A stretch of DNA of 64,000 nt, taken from Streptomyces sp. SA15 (GTDB lineage Bacteria > Actinomycetota > Actinomycetes > Streptomycetales > Streptomycetaceae). This document shows positions 26,242 to 34,271 of this stretch, one piece after another. The stretch is from assembly GCF_002291145.1 (NCBI RefSeq), contig NZ_NTGE01000026.1, positions 28,330 through 92,329 of the forward strand, in the 5' to 3' direction. Position 1 is the first letter of the stretch. Every line of letters begins with the position of its first letter. Below the pieces are notes generated by a model. That model ran no database searches, had not been told where the DNA came from, and saw only the letters and a list, made by a program, of their open reading frames with translations. Position numbers and translations under genes: made by a program.

Positions 26242-27183
26242 TCACGCCGCCGCCAACGCCCCCGCGATCGACGCGATCGCCTCCGGCCCCACCCGGCAGC
26301 ACCCGCCGATCAGCCGCGCCCCCGACTCCCGCCAGCGGCGCACCTCCTCGGGCGCGAAGGTGGAGCGGCCGGCCCATGCGCGGGCCTCGGCGTCCCAGGT
26401 CTCGCCGCTGTTGGGGTAGACCACGACCGGCTTGCCGGTGACGCGGGCGGCGATCTCGATCGCGCGGTCGACGTCCTCGGGGACGCAGCAGTTCACGCCG
26501 ACCGCGATGACCTCGTCCGCGTCGGCGGCCAGACCGAAGGCCTCCTCCAGGGGCTGCCCGGCGCGGGTGCGGTCGCCCGCGACGCTGTACGACAGCCAGG
26601 CGGGCACCCCGAGCCCGCGCACCGCCCGCAGCAGCGCCTCGGCCTCGTCGGCGTCCGGGACCGTCTCGAGGGCGAGGACGTCCGGGCCGGTGGCGGCCAG
26701 CACCTCCAGGCGGGGGCGGTGGAAGGCTTCCAGCTCGGCCACGCTCAGCCCGTACCGGCCCCGGTACTCGGAGCCGTCGGCGAGCATCGCGCCGTACGGG
26801 CCCGCCGAGGCCGCCACCCACAGCGGCCGGGTGACGCCCTTCGCCCGTGCCTCCATCGCCGCGTCGAGGGCCAACTCGACGCTCAGACCGATCAGTTCGG
26901 CCGCCCGGTCCCGCTTGATCCCGCGCTTCGCGAAGCCCTCGAAGGTCGCCTGGTAGCTGGAGGTGATCGCCACGTCCGCGCCCGCCAGGAAGTAGGCGAG
27001 GTGCGCCTCGGCGATCGCCTCGGGCCGCTCGGCGAGCAGCCGCGCCGACCACAACTCGTCGCTCAGGTCGTGCCCGGCGGACTCGAGCTGGTTGGACATG
27101 CCGCCGTCGAGGACGACCGTCCTTCCGGCGGCGAGGGCGTCGGCGAGGGGCGTGTCGGGCGAGATGGGCGTGTCGCTGGTCAT
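26242..27183 (-). CDS. mmuM: Homocysteine S-methyltransferase
   Basis: The 313-residue protein starts MTSDTPISPDTPLADAL. The family signature VVLDGGMSNQLESAG is near residue 23. Zinc ligands are in the motifs GVNCCVPEDV near 230 and the C-terminal IGGCCRVGPEAI. These match the MmuM/HMT barrel that moves a methyl group from S-methylmethionine (or S-adenosylmethionine) to homocysteine to make methionine in the cytoplasm. It lies divergently from an amino-acid permease gene. In Escherichia coli mmuM sits beside an S-methylmethionine permease gene (mmuP), so the pairing here is suggestive, though this permease is of a different subgroup. Confidence 0.88.
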   Translation of the reverse strand: MTSDTPISPDTPLADALAAGRTVVLDGGMSNQLESAGHDLSDELWSARLLAERPEAIAEAHLAYFLAGADVAITSSYQATFEGFAKRGIKRDRAAELIGLSVELALDAAMEARAKGVTRPLWVAASAGPYGAMLADGSEYRGRYGLSVAELEAFHRPRLEVLAATGPDVLALETVPDADEAEALLRAVRGLGVPAWLSYSVAGDRTRAGQPLEEAFGLAADADEVIAVGVNCCVPEDVDRAIEIAARVTGKPVVVYPNSGETWDAEARAWAGRSTFAPEEVRRWRESGARLIGGCCRVGPEAIASIAGALAAA

Positions 27184-27282
27184 GTCACGACGCTAGTCGA
27201 AGCGGCGAGGGGCAGCCGTATGTGTCCATTACATGAACAGGTCGCCCAGCATGTGGGATGCCGGGTTACGATCACGCCCTCC

Positions 27283-27318
27283 CCGCCCCCTGTCCCGCCC
27301 CCGCCCCCTGTCCCGCCC
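27283..27318. repeat. Perfect 18-bp tandem duplication upstream of the permease
   Basis: CCGCCCCCTGTCCCGCCC occurs twice head to tail, ending 22 bp before the permease start codon. It is in the leader of the permease mRNA and could affect its structure. Otherwise unexplained. Confidence 0.8.
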
Positions 27319-27340
27319 CCGTCCCCCAGGGAAAACCGCC

Positions 27341-28726
27341 ATGACTGCCCCCAGTTCCACCGAGGCCGCCGAGCCCACCGAGCCCGAGGCGGATCCGGCC
27401 GCCGCCCCGCGCCGCCGTACCTTCGGCGTGACCGCCGCCACCGCCCTCGTCATGGGCAACATCATCGGCGGCGGCATCTTCGTGCTGCCCGCCACCGTAG
27501 CCCCGTACGGCGGAGTCAGCCTGCTCGCCTTCGTGGTCCTGTCGGTCGGCGCGGTGCTGCTCGCGCTGCTCTTCGGCAAGCTGGCCCGGCGCAGCCCGGT
27601 CACCGGCGGCCTGTACGTGTACCCGCGCGACGCTTTCGGCCCCTTCGCGGGCTTCCTGTCGGCATGGTCGTACTGGACGATGTGCTGGGTCAGCATCGCA
27701 GCCCTGGCCGTCGCGGTCGTCGGCTACGTCGACGTCCTCATACCGCTGCACGGCAACCACACCCTCGAAGCCCTGGTCGCCCTCGCCGCGCTGTGGCTGC
27801 CGGCCGCCGCGAACTTCGCCGGCACCCGCTGGGTCGGCACGGTCCAAGTCGTTTCCACCGTCCTGAAGTTCGTGCCGCTGCTGCTGGTCGCCACGATCGG
27901 CCTCTTCTTCATCGACACGGACAACTTCGGCCCGTTCAACGCCTCCGGCGACAGCGTCCCCGGCGCTCTCGCCGCCTCCGCCGCGCTGCTCCTCTACAGC
28001 TTCCTCGGCGTGGAGTCGGCCGCCGTCAGCGCCGGCGAGGTCCGCGACCCCGAACGCACGGTCGGCCGCGCGAGTGTCCTCGGCACGCTGGGCTCCGCCC
28101 TCGTCTACATCCTCGGCACGGTCGCCGTCTTCGGCCTGGTCCCGCACGACAAGCTGGTCGACTCCGGCGCCCCCTTCGCCGACGCCGTGAACACCATCAC
28201 CGGCGGCACCTGGGGCGGCACCGCCATCGCCCTGGTCGCCGTCGCCTCGATCACGGGCTGCCTCAACGGCTGGATCCTGCTCGCCGCGCAGATGCCGTAC
28301 GCCGCCGCCCGCGACGGGCTCTTCCCGGCACCCTTCGCCCGCGTGGGCAAGGGCGGGGTGCCAGGCTTCGGCGTCTGGGCGGTAGCGGTCCTCGGCACAC
28401 TGCTCATCGCGCTCAACTACACAGCCGGCCCGGACACCACCTTCCGCGTCCTCGTCCTGATCACCACGTTCACGGGATGTGTGCCGTACCTCCTCTCGGC
28501 CGCCGCCCAGCTGTACTGGCTGGCGAAGGGCACCCGGGAACAGGTCCGCCCGGCCGGCCTGGTCCGCGACCTGATCGTCGCCGCCCTCTCCTTCGCCTTC
28601 TCCTTCTGGCTGATCGCGGGCGCCGGCTACGCGGCCGTCTACCAGGGCGTGCTGTTCCTCTTCGCGGGGATTCCGGTGTACGTGTGGCTGCGCGGACGCG
28701 GGGCGACGGAGGAGCCCCCTGCCTAA
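27341..28726 (+). CDS. APC-superfamily amino acid permease/antiporter
   Basis: The start ATG at 27341 (MTAPSSTEAAEP) follows a CAGGGAAA ribosome site. A frame extending upstream is C-rich repeat DNA. The protein has 461 residues and about twelve membrane helices. The first helix bears the APC signature GNIIGGGIFVLP. The later segment SFLGVESAAVSAGEVRDPERT with the E-P pair is conserved in APA-type basic amino acid/polyamine antiporters (AdiC/PotE/ArcD-like). It probably exchanges or imports an amino acid across the cytoplasmic membrane; the substrate is not readable. The next gene begins 10 bp downstream. Confidence 0.87.
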   Translation: MTAPSSTEAAEPTEPEADPAAAPRRRTFGVTAATALVMGNIIGGGIFVLPATVAPYGGVSLLAFVVLSVGAVLLALLFGKLARRSPVTGGLYVYPRDAFGPFAGFLSAWSYWTMCWVSIAALAVAVVGYVDVLIPLHGNHTLEALVALAALWLPAAANFAGTRWVGTVQVVSTVLKFVPLLLVATIGLFFIDTDNFGPFNASGDSVPGALAASAALLLYSFLGVESAAVSAGEVRDPERTVGRASVLGTLGSALVYILGTVAVFGLVPHDKLVDSGAPFADAVNTITGGTWGGTAIALVAVASITGCLNGWILLAAQMPYAAARDGLFPAPFARVGKGGVPGFGVWAVAVLGTLLIALNYTAGPDTTFRVLVLITTFTGCVPYLLSAAAQLYWLAKGTREQVRPAGLVRDLIVAALSFAFSFWLIAGAGYAAVYQGVLFLFAGIPVYVWLRGRGATEEPPA

Positions 28727-28735
28727 GGTTGGGGC

Positions 28736-29881
28736 ATGTCTGACACCGAGGCCCCGGACGTCGATGCCCGCGATGCCGACGGCGTGTATACGGAGGCCCG
28801 GGAGGTCCTCGGCCCCTTCACCGGCCCGGCCTTCCTGGCGCCCGTCACCCACAACCCCAACAACGGCGTCACCGGCGGCGTCTGGGCCGTCACCGCCGGG
28901 GACCACTCCGCCGTACTGAAGGTGCTCACCCGCAACAAGCCGGCCACCGGACGCTGGGCCGCCTCCGACGACCCCCGCCACTGGAACTACTGGCGCCGCG
29001 AGGCCGACGCGTACGCCTCGGGGCTCGCCCAGGTCTGGCAGCCGTACGGCATCCGCTCGCCCCGGCTACTGGCTCGCGTCGAACGGCCGGACGGCGATGT
29101 GGCGTTGTGGCTGGAGCGGGTGCGCGGTGAGCCGGCCACGGGCTGGTCGATCGCCCGGCACGTGGAGCACGCCCACCGTCTGGGCGCCGCCCAGGGCGCG
29201 GTCGGTGAGACGGACGACGAACCGTGGTTCTCCCACCGCTTCCTGCGCCAGTACGTAGGCAGCAACACCCTCGGTGAGGACCTCCTGGACAACGACGAAG
29301 CCTGGCAACAGCCCCTGGTCCGCGACCACTTCCCCGACGGCCTGCGCCACGCCATGGTCCGCCTCCACCACGACCGCGAGTGGTTCCTGGACGTCATGGA
29401 GTCCCTGCCGCGCGCTTTCAGCCACCTCGACATGTGGCCCGCCAACGTCCGCGCCGACGGCCCCTACAGCGCCCTGTTCGACTGGGCGTTCGCCGGCGAC
29501 GGCGCCCTCGGCGAGGACCTCGGCAACTACCTCCCCGACTCGGTCTTCGACCTGTTCGTCCCGGCCGCCCGGCTCCCCGAGTACGCGGCGGCGGCCTACG
29601 ACGCCTATCTGCACGGCTTGCGGGAAAGCGGCTGGCAGGGGGACGAGAACCTCGTACGACTCGCGGTGTGCGCGTCCGCCGTGAAGTACGACTGGATCAC
29701 GGCACTGATGCTGGCCCGGGCGGGGGAGGAGCAGCTGGACTACGGCGGCGGGCGGGCCGTGGATGCCGAACGCCGGTATCGAGAGCGGGGGTTGACGCTC
29801 GCGTTCCTGGCGGAGTGGGCGGCTCAGGCACGTGTGCTGGCTCTGCGGCTGGGGTTTCCGGAGGCGCCGAGCGGGCGTTGA
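28736..29881 (+). CDS. Aminoglycoside-phosphotransferase-like (APH) protein
   Basis: The 381-residue protein has an N-lobe with the nucleotide-binding lysine in SAVLKVLTRN. The catalytic loop is FSHLDMWPANV (Brenner-type H-x-D-x-x-x-x-N), and the metal-binding segment is ALFDWAFAGDGALGEDLG. These mark the APH/choline-kinase fold. Most chromosomal members phosphorylate small metabolites rather than antibiotics, so resistance should not be assumed. It lies 10 bp after the permease gene and is probably co-transcribed with it. Confidence 0.8.
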   Translation: MSDTEAPDVDARDADGVYTEAREVLGPFTGPAFLAPVTHNPNNGVTGGVWAVTAGDHSAVLKVLTRNKPATGRWAASDDPRHWNYWRREADAYASGLAQVWQPYGIRSPRLLARVERPDGDVALWLERVRGEPATGWSIARHVEHAHRLGAAQGAVGETDDEPWFSHRFLRQYVGSNTLGEDLLDNDEAWQQPLVRDHFPDGLRHAMVRLHHDREWFLDVMESLPRAFSHLDMWPANVRADGPYSALFDWAFAGDGALGEDLGNYLPDSVFDLFVPAARLPEYAAAAYDAYLHGLRESGWQGDENLVRLAVCASAVKYDWITALMLARAGEEQLDYGGGRAVDAERRYRERGLTLAFLAEWAAQARVLALRLGFPEAPSGR

Positions 29882-29896
29882 CCAGCCAGTGGGCAG

Positions 29897-30285
29897 TCAG
29901 CCGGTCAGGTAGCCGCCGGACGCGTCGACGTCGGTGCCGATCACGGCGCCGGCCTCCTCGGAGCCGAGCCACATGACCACGGCGGCCATCTCCTCGGCGC
30001 ACGATGCGTCTGATCGGGTAGTTCCGCGCGATCTCCTCGTAGGTCGTCCCGAACGCCTCAGCGGCCCGCCGCAACATCGGTGTGTCCACCGCGCCGGGCG
30101 CGAACGCGTTGACCGGATGTTGTCCGCGGCGTATTCGAGAGCGGCCACCTTGGTCAACGACGCGACCGCGTGCTTGCCGGCGTTGTACGGCGCTATGGTC
30201 GCGAACCCGACCTCGGCGGAGATCGAGGCGGTGTTGACGATCACCCCGCCGCCCTGGGCCGGCATGGGGTAGCGCCGAGGTAAGC
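29897..30285 (-). pseudogene. Short-chain dehydrogenase remnant, two frameshifts and missing N-terminus
   Basis: In three successive frames the minus strand encodes the C-terminal half of an SDR. The first is GGGVIVNTASISAEVGFATI with the catalytic Y-N-A-G-K (APYNAGKHAVASLTK). After a shift near 30113 comes VNAFAPGAVDTPMLRRAAEAF. After another near 30003 comes EEMAAVVMWLGSEEAGAVIGT and DVDASGGYLTG. Each shift is explained by loss of one base. The Rossmann N-terminal half with G-x-x-x-G-x-G is absent, and similarity stops near 30285, close to the recombinase gene, so the gene was probably broken by an insertion or rearrangement. Confidence 0.85.
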
Positions 30286-30330
30286 CCAAAAGCCGCCAGT
30301 ACTTGATCTTGGGGGGGGTGCTCAGTCTGC

Positions 30331-31251
30331 TCAACGCAGGCCGACAGCCGGGAGTGCGTTGACGCGATTCTCGTACTCGCGGCGGGCCTTGCGCTGGGCC
30401 GGGACCGCCGCGGCGCCGTCGAGGGGCTGCCAGCGGTCGAGGAGTTGGCGATGGATCGCGGGCACGGTGGTGATGCGCAAGGTGTAGCCCTGGCCGCGCC
30501 GTACGGTCACACCGTGGTCGAGCGCGGCCCGCTCGGCGTCGTCCAGCTCGGTCGCGCGGAGGAAGTCGGCGACCTTGCCCGGCACGTCGAGGGCAACCAG
30601 CAGCTCCGGGGCCGCGGTGCCTTCGTCGGCTACGACGTGTTCGGGCATGAGGTCGGCGACGGCCGTGCGGATGGCGCCGCGGCTGACGTCGTGCTCGCGA
30701 GCCAGGGCGGCGATGGACCGGCCCTCCAGATACCCGGTTCGGACGGCGTCGGTCTTCTCGGTCTTGATGGCAGGGCGGCGTCCGCCCTTGTTGCCCTTGG
30801 CCTCGGCGGCACGCAGCCCGTCGTAGGTCAGTTCCCGCTGGAGGTCGCGTTGTAGTTCGCCGGCGGCGGCGAGGGTCTGCACCATGAACTTCACGGTGGA
30901 CAGCAGTTCTCCGGTGCGCGGGTGGCGGGCGGTGAGGTCCATTGCGGAGAACGCGCCGTCGTGGATGCGCAGGGCGAGACAGTCGTGGTGCAGGACGTCG
31001 AGCACGTCGAGGATGTGCCCGGTGCCGCGTACGAGGCGGAACATCTCGGAGATGTGCACGGTGTCGCCCGGCCGCGCGTACGCCAGCAACTCGCCGAACT
31101 TCGGGCGCTGGAGCGGGTGGAGGCGGCTGGAGGCGCCGGCCTCTTCCTCGAACGGGATGGGGTCCTCGATCCCGGCCTCGTTGAGGACGAGGTTCTGCCG
31201 GGCGGTCGACTGCTGGTCGGTCGATACCCGCTTGTAGACCAGGTTCGCCAT
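30331..31251 (-). CDS. Serine recombinase (resolvase/invertase family)
   Basis: The start MANLVYKRVSTDQQSTARQN is preceded by GGAAAGGG. The protein has 306 residues. The resolvase catalytic domain is at about 1-140, with the nucleophile Ser10 in YKRVSTDQQ and the conserved ISEMFRLVR block. A helix-turn-helix at about 160-205 (GRSIAALAREHDVSRGAIRTAVADL) should contact recombination half-sites. An extra C-terminal region of about 100 residues (to NALPAVGLR) is longer than a classic 180-residue Tn3-type resolvase and is not recognised. It lies between an SDR remnant and drug-exporter genes, with a Tn3-family transposase tail 2.5 kb away. Confidence 0.87.
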   Translation of the reverse strand: MANLVYKRVSTDQQSTARQNLVLNEAGIEDPIPFEEEAGASSRLHPLQRPKFGELLAYARPGDTVHISEMFRLVRGTGHILDVLDVLHHDCLALRIHDGAFSAMDLTARHPRTGELLSTVKFMVQTLAAAGELQRDLQRELTYDGLRAAEAKGNKGGRRPAIKTEKTDAVRTGYLEGRSIAALAREHDVSRGAIRTAVADLMPEHVVADEGTAAPELLVALDVPGKVADFLRATELDDAERAALDHGVTVRRGQGYTLRITTVPAIHRQLLDRWQPLDGAAAVPAQRKARREYENRVNALPAVGLR

Positions 31252-31555
31252 CAAGGGCCCTTTCCGCACGGAGGATCGGACCCCATCTGTCGTCAAACCC
31301 TGTCATCAATCACCATCGGATCTGATTGGATTCGCGCCGTCAACGGGCCCCGAAAAATCCGGGTTGATTGGACGCCCGCCGTGCCCGTCGTCATTCGATT
31401 GTTTGCCGACAGGGTGCGGGATGCAGGGAGGTCTCAAGGTGGACGGGGCGCCGTTACCTGCCGACCAAGATCCATCTCGGCGCCAACCGTTGTGCCGCCG
31501 TTCCTCCAAGCCCTATCTAGGTCGAGCGCGGCAGGAGTGCGGCTCATTTTATTTT
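31252..31555. promoter_or_regulatory. Candidate recombination (res) region upstream of the recombinase
   Basis: No gene is seen. ACCCTGTCATCAATC (31297-31311) has an inverted partial copy, ACCCTGTCGGCAAAC when read on the minus strand, at about 31400-31414. A second pair, TGATTGGATTCG and TGATTGGACGCC, lies in direct orientation near 31323 and 31364. Serine recombinases commonly act on such repeated half-sites just upstream of their own gene, so this could be the res site. Confidence 0.35.
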
Positions 31556-31584
31556 TTGACCGCTCCATAAAAAACTCCTACCCT
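31556..31584 (+). promoter_or_regulatory. Vegetative-type promoter for the MFS exporter
   Basis: TTGACC (31556-31561) and TACCCT (31579-31584) are separated by exactly 17 bases in an AT-rich pocket. This fits the main actinobacterial sigma factor. Transcription would begin near 31591, about 90 bases before the leader peptide start. Confidence 0.65.
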
Positions 31585-31680
31585 GGTGGCGGCCGAGATC
31601 CGGCCTTGACCGGTTACGTCTGCCGCTCAACTGACTTCCATGCGCGGCTCGTTAGGTCGCTCACTGAGGAGGACTTCGCA

Positions 31681-31719
31681 ATGTCCACGACATGCAGCAA
31701 CGGGAAGGTGGCGTTCTGA
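31681..31719 (+). CDS. Leader peptide, 12 codons, coupled to the MFS gene
   Basis: MSTTCSNGKVAF is encoded right after a very strong ribosome site (GAGGAGG, 8 bases before the ATG). Its TGA overlaps the ATG of the exporter gene (TGATG), so exporter translation should depend on ribosomes reading the leader. The length, position and first residues (M-S-T) recall the cmlA leader MSTSKNAD, which stalls ribosomes in the presence of chloramphenicol. That comparison is from memory. No expression evidence is available and the short ORF could simply enhance translation. Confidence 0.6.
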   Translation: MSTTCSNGKVAF

Positions 31720-32912
31720 TGCCCCTGGCAGTGTTCGTACTTGGATTCGGGGTGTTCTGCATGAACACCACCGAGGTCATGGTTGCCGGACTGCTTCCCG
31801 CTCTCTCGCGTGACCTCGACGTGTCTATCCCCATGGCCGGCAACCTCGTGTCGGTGTTCGCCCTCGGCATGGTCATCGGCGGGCCGCTGCTCACCATCGC
31901 CCTGCTGCGGGCACCCCGAAAGGCGTCGATGGTCAGCCTGCTGGCGCTGTTCATCGTCGGCCAGGCAATCGGCGCCCTGGCGACGGACTACTGGGTCATG
32001 ATCATCGCGCGGCTGGTCACCGCCCTTGCCACCGGTGCCTTCTTCGGCCTCGCCGCCTCGGTCTGCGTCAATCTGGTCCCCGCCGAGAAGCTCGGGCGGG
32101 CCATCGCCGTCGTCTTCGGCGGCCTCATGATCGCCCAGGTTCTCGGGCTCCCGGCAGCGACCCTCATCGACCAGCACCTCGGCTGGCGCGCCAGCTTCTG
32201 GGCCGTGGACATCCTGGCTGCGGTCAGCCTCCTGGCCGTACTGGCCTTCGTGCCGCATACCCCGCAGAGCGAGGGCCTCGACGTCCGCAGCGAGCTGCGG
32301 GGGCTGCGCAATGGCAAGCTGTGGGGCGCCTACACCACCAACGCGCTGTTCATCGGCGCGGTCTTCGCGACCTTCGCCTACCTCTCCCCTGTCCTCACGG
32401 ACCTGAGCGGGTTCTCCGCAGGCGTCGTCCCGCTGCTGTTCTTCGTCTACGGCATCGGCACCATCCTCGGCAACTGGGTCATCGGACGGCTCGCCGACAA
32501 GCACACGATGGGCGTGCTGTGGATCGGCGGCACCGTGCTCATGCTCGTACTCGCCGCTTACAGCCTGGTCGGCGGCAACCAGGTCGGGTCCGTCATCGCC
32601 CTGGTGCTGCTCGGCCTGGTCGGTCTCCCCCTGAACCCCGCGATGGCCGCCCGAGTGATGAAGGCCTCCAACAGCGGTCCGCTCGTGAACACGCTGAACA
32701 CCGCCACCATCAACGTCGGCGTCATGATCGGTCCCGCCCTCGCCGGGCTCGGCATCAGCGCCAGCGGACACCGCGCCCCCATGTGGATCGGAGCCCTGCT
32801 GGCCCTCGGCGCACTGTTCACCCTGCTCATCGCGCAACTCGCAGACCGCAGGGACGTGCGCGTGGCCACTGCCCCGTCAGCCGGTTCCGAGCCGGTGAAG
32901 GCGGGTGTGTGA
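31719..32912 (+). CDS. MFS drug exporter, DHA1 family (chloramphenicol-resistance type)
   Basis: The ATG at 31719 (MPLAVFVLGFGVFCMNTTEVM) overlaps the leader stop and has GGGAAGG upstream. The protein has 397 residues and about twelve membrane helices. The first helix with T-T-E-x-M, and GRAIAVVFGGLMIAQVLGLPAATLI followed by GWRASFWAVD, match the Cmx/CmlR-like branch of DHA1 exporters. This group pumps chloramphenicol or other small compounds out with proton uptake. The actual substrate is inferred. A TetR-family gene follows on the same strand. The cassette lies inside the accessory island. Confidence 0.85.
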   Translation: MPLAVFVLGFGVFCMNTTEVMVAGLLPALSRDLDVSIPMAGNLVSVFALGMVIGGPLLTIALLRAPRKASMVSLLALFIVGQAIGALATDYWVMIIARLVTALATGAFFGLAASVCVNLVPAEKLGRAIAVVFGGLMIAQVLGLPAATLIDQHLGWRASFWAVDILAAVSLLAVLAFVPHTPQSEGLDVRSELRGLRNGKLWGAYTTNALFIGAVFATFAYLSPVLTDLSGFSAGVVPLLFFVYGIGTILGNWVIGRLADKHTMGVLWIGGTVLMLVLAAYSLVGGNQVGSVIALVLLGLVGLPLNPAMAARVMKASNSGPLVNTLNTATINVGVMIGPALAGLGISASGHRAPMWIGALLALGALFTLLIAQLADRRDVRVATAPSAGSEPVKAGV

Positions 32913-33014
32913 CCCGTCTTCCGAGCGGTGCCCCGGAGCGCGCCTGCTCCGGGCCCGCAGCGTCTCCGTACACTGACGCCATGCCCACCAGCTGCACATT
33001 CCGGAGCCCGCGCC

Positions 33015-33593
33015 ATGGCTAGGCCCCGAAAGTTCGACGAGGACGAGGCCCTCGAGGCGGCCATGCAGACCTTCTGGACCCAGGGATACGCGGCGACGAC
33101 CAGCCGCCAGCTGAGCGACAGCATGGGCATCGCCCCGGCCAGCCTCTACAACGCCTTCGGCGACAAGCACGCGGTGTACCTACGCGCACTGCAGCGCTAC
33201 TACGAGCATGGCACGGCAGGGCAGCTGGAGATCCTCCAGGGCCCGGGGTCGGCGAAGGACCGGGTGCGTGCCCTCATGACGTACGTGATTGACGAGGACC
33301 TCGACTCCGAGAGCCGGCGGGGCTGCTTCGCCATCAACTCAGCCGTCGAGTCTGCCGGGGACGACCCCGAGGTCAAGGCGCTGGTACAGCAGCACTTCCA
33401 GCGAGTGGAGGACGCACTGCACACCACGATCGAAGAGGGGCAGCAGAGCGGCGAGATCGACACCCGGGAAGACGCACGCGCCCTCGCGCGCCGGGTCCTG
33501 AGCACGTACTACGGCCTGCGCGTACTCAGCAAGGGGCAGGACGACCGCCAGGCCCTGACGGACGTCGTGGACAGCACGCTCCGCACGCTGTGA
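33015..33593 (+). CDS. TetR-family regulator beside the exporter
   Basis: The ATG at 33015 (MARPRKFDEDEALEAAMQTF) follows GGAG by eight bases. The protein has 192 residues. The HTH is at about 28-48 (TSRQLSDSMGIAPASLYNAFGDK). The ligand-binding domain has RRGCFAINSAVE with a central cysteine, as in the AcrR/NemR-like branch. It is 102 bp downstream of the exporter gene and most likely represses it, responding to an exported or reactive compound. No operator is assigned with confidence. Confidence 0.85.
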   Translation: MARPRKFDEDEALEAAMQTFWTQGYAATTSRQLSDSMGIAPASLYNAFGDKHAVYLRALQRYYEHGTAGQLEILQGPGSAKDRVRALMTYVIDEDLDSESRRGCFAINSAVESAGDDPEVKALVQQHFQRVEDALHTTIEEGQQSGEIDTREDARALARRVLSTYYGLRVLSKGQDDRQALTDVVDSTLRTL

Positions 33594-33702
33594 CCGACTC
33601 TCCCGGCCCGGGCAAGCCACATCCCCTACGGGCACTGGCGCCGGACAGCCTCGCGCCGCCGGTGGAGTAAGTGATGCCTTGTGGCTCGCCTAGCGTGGGT
33701 GG

Positions 33703-33975
33703 TCAGGCCGCCTGACCGAGGCCCTCGCTGGGCAGGCTGTCCTCCCGGAGCTGCGTGAAATCCACATCCAGCTTCGTCTCGTACGCTTCGGGCTGGATGC
33801 CGAGTTCGTGGGTGGAGTACTCGCCGAACCCTTTGATGTGCTCGGTCAGGTACGGCGAGATGTGGGCCAGGTCCTCCGGGTCGGTCTCCCAGCCCTCCTC
33901 CAGGAGCTGGCGGACGATCTCCGCGATGTCCAGGGCGTTGTGGAAGATCACCGCGTTCGGTTGACCCTCCGCCAG
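33703..33975 (-). pseudogene. C-terminal remnant of a Tn3-family transposase
   Basis: The minus strand encodes NAVIFHNALDIAEIVRQLLEEGW, then EDLAHISPYLTEHIKGFGEYS and a short tail ending PSEGLGQAA. The pattern N-A-V/I-x-x-x-N followed by E-x-L-A-x-x-S-P-Y-x-x-x-H-I-x-x-F-G is the typical end of Tn3-type DDE transposases (about 1000 residues when intact). Homology stops near 33975, so less than a tenth of the gene remains. Together with the serine recombinase at 30.3 kb it suggests the remains of one transposon. Confidence 0.7.
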
Positions 33976-34225
33976 CTCAGTGTGGTCCAACTCGGCATGC
34001 CCGGCCGGGAACGGCTTGTCCGACCTGGGGAGTACATACGGCGCCCGGGCGTCTGCGTTGCTGTCCACGGCCGCACGCGGCCACGACACGGTCCACCAGG
34101 CCCGGCGGATACACCGAGGGCAACAGCCCAAGACCCGATAACCCCGGCACACCCCTCGGCCACCGGCACCACCTCCGAGACGGTCCCAGCCGCTACGCCC
34201 GCAAGCTAAAGCAACGGCATGGGCC

Positions 34226-34271
34226 CTAGGTGTGCTGTCCCGGGACGTTGGTGACGGGACAGCACACCTAG
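34226..34271. terminator. Perfect 17-bp stem hairpin at the island/pectin-cluster junction
   Basis: CTAGGTGTGCTGTCCCG (34226-34242) pairs perfectly with CGGGACAGCACACCTAG (34255-34271) around a 12-base loop. It contains the stop codon of the minus-strand repeat-protein gene, so it most likely ends that transcript. The high symmetry would also allow a bidirectional role or an element boundary. Confidence 0.75.

Noticed and set aside
32981..33022. 13-codon ORF overlapping the TetR start
   Set aside because: It lacks a ribosome site, unlike the leader at 31681, and TetR has its own GGAG. Probably chance.
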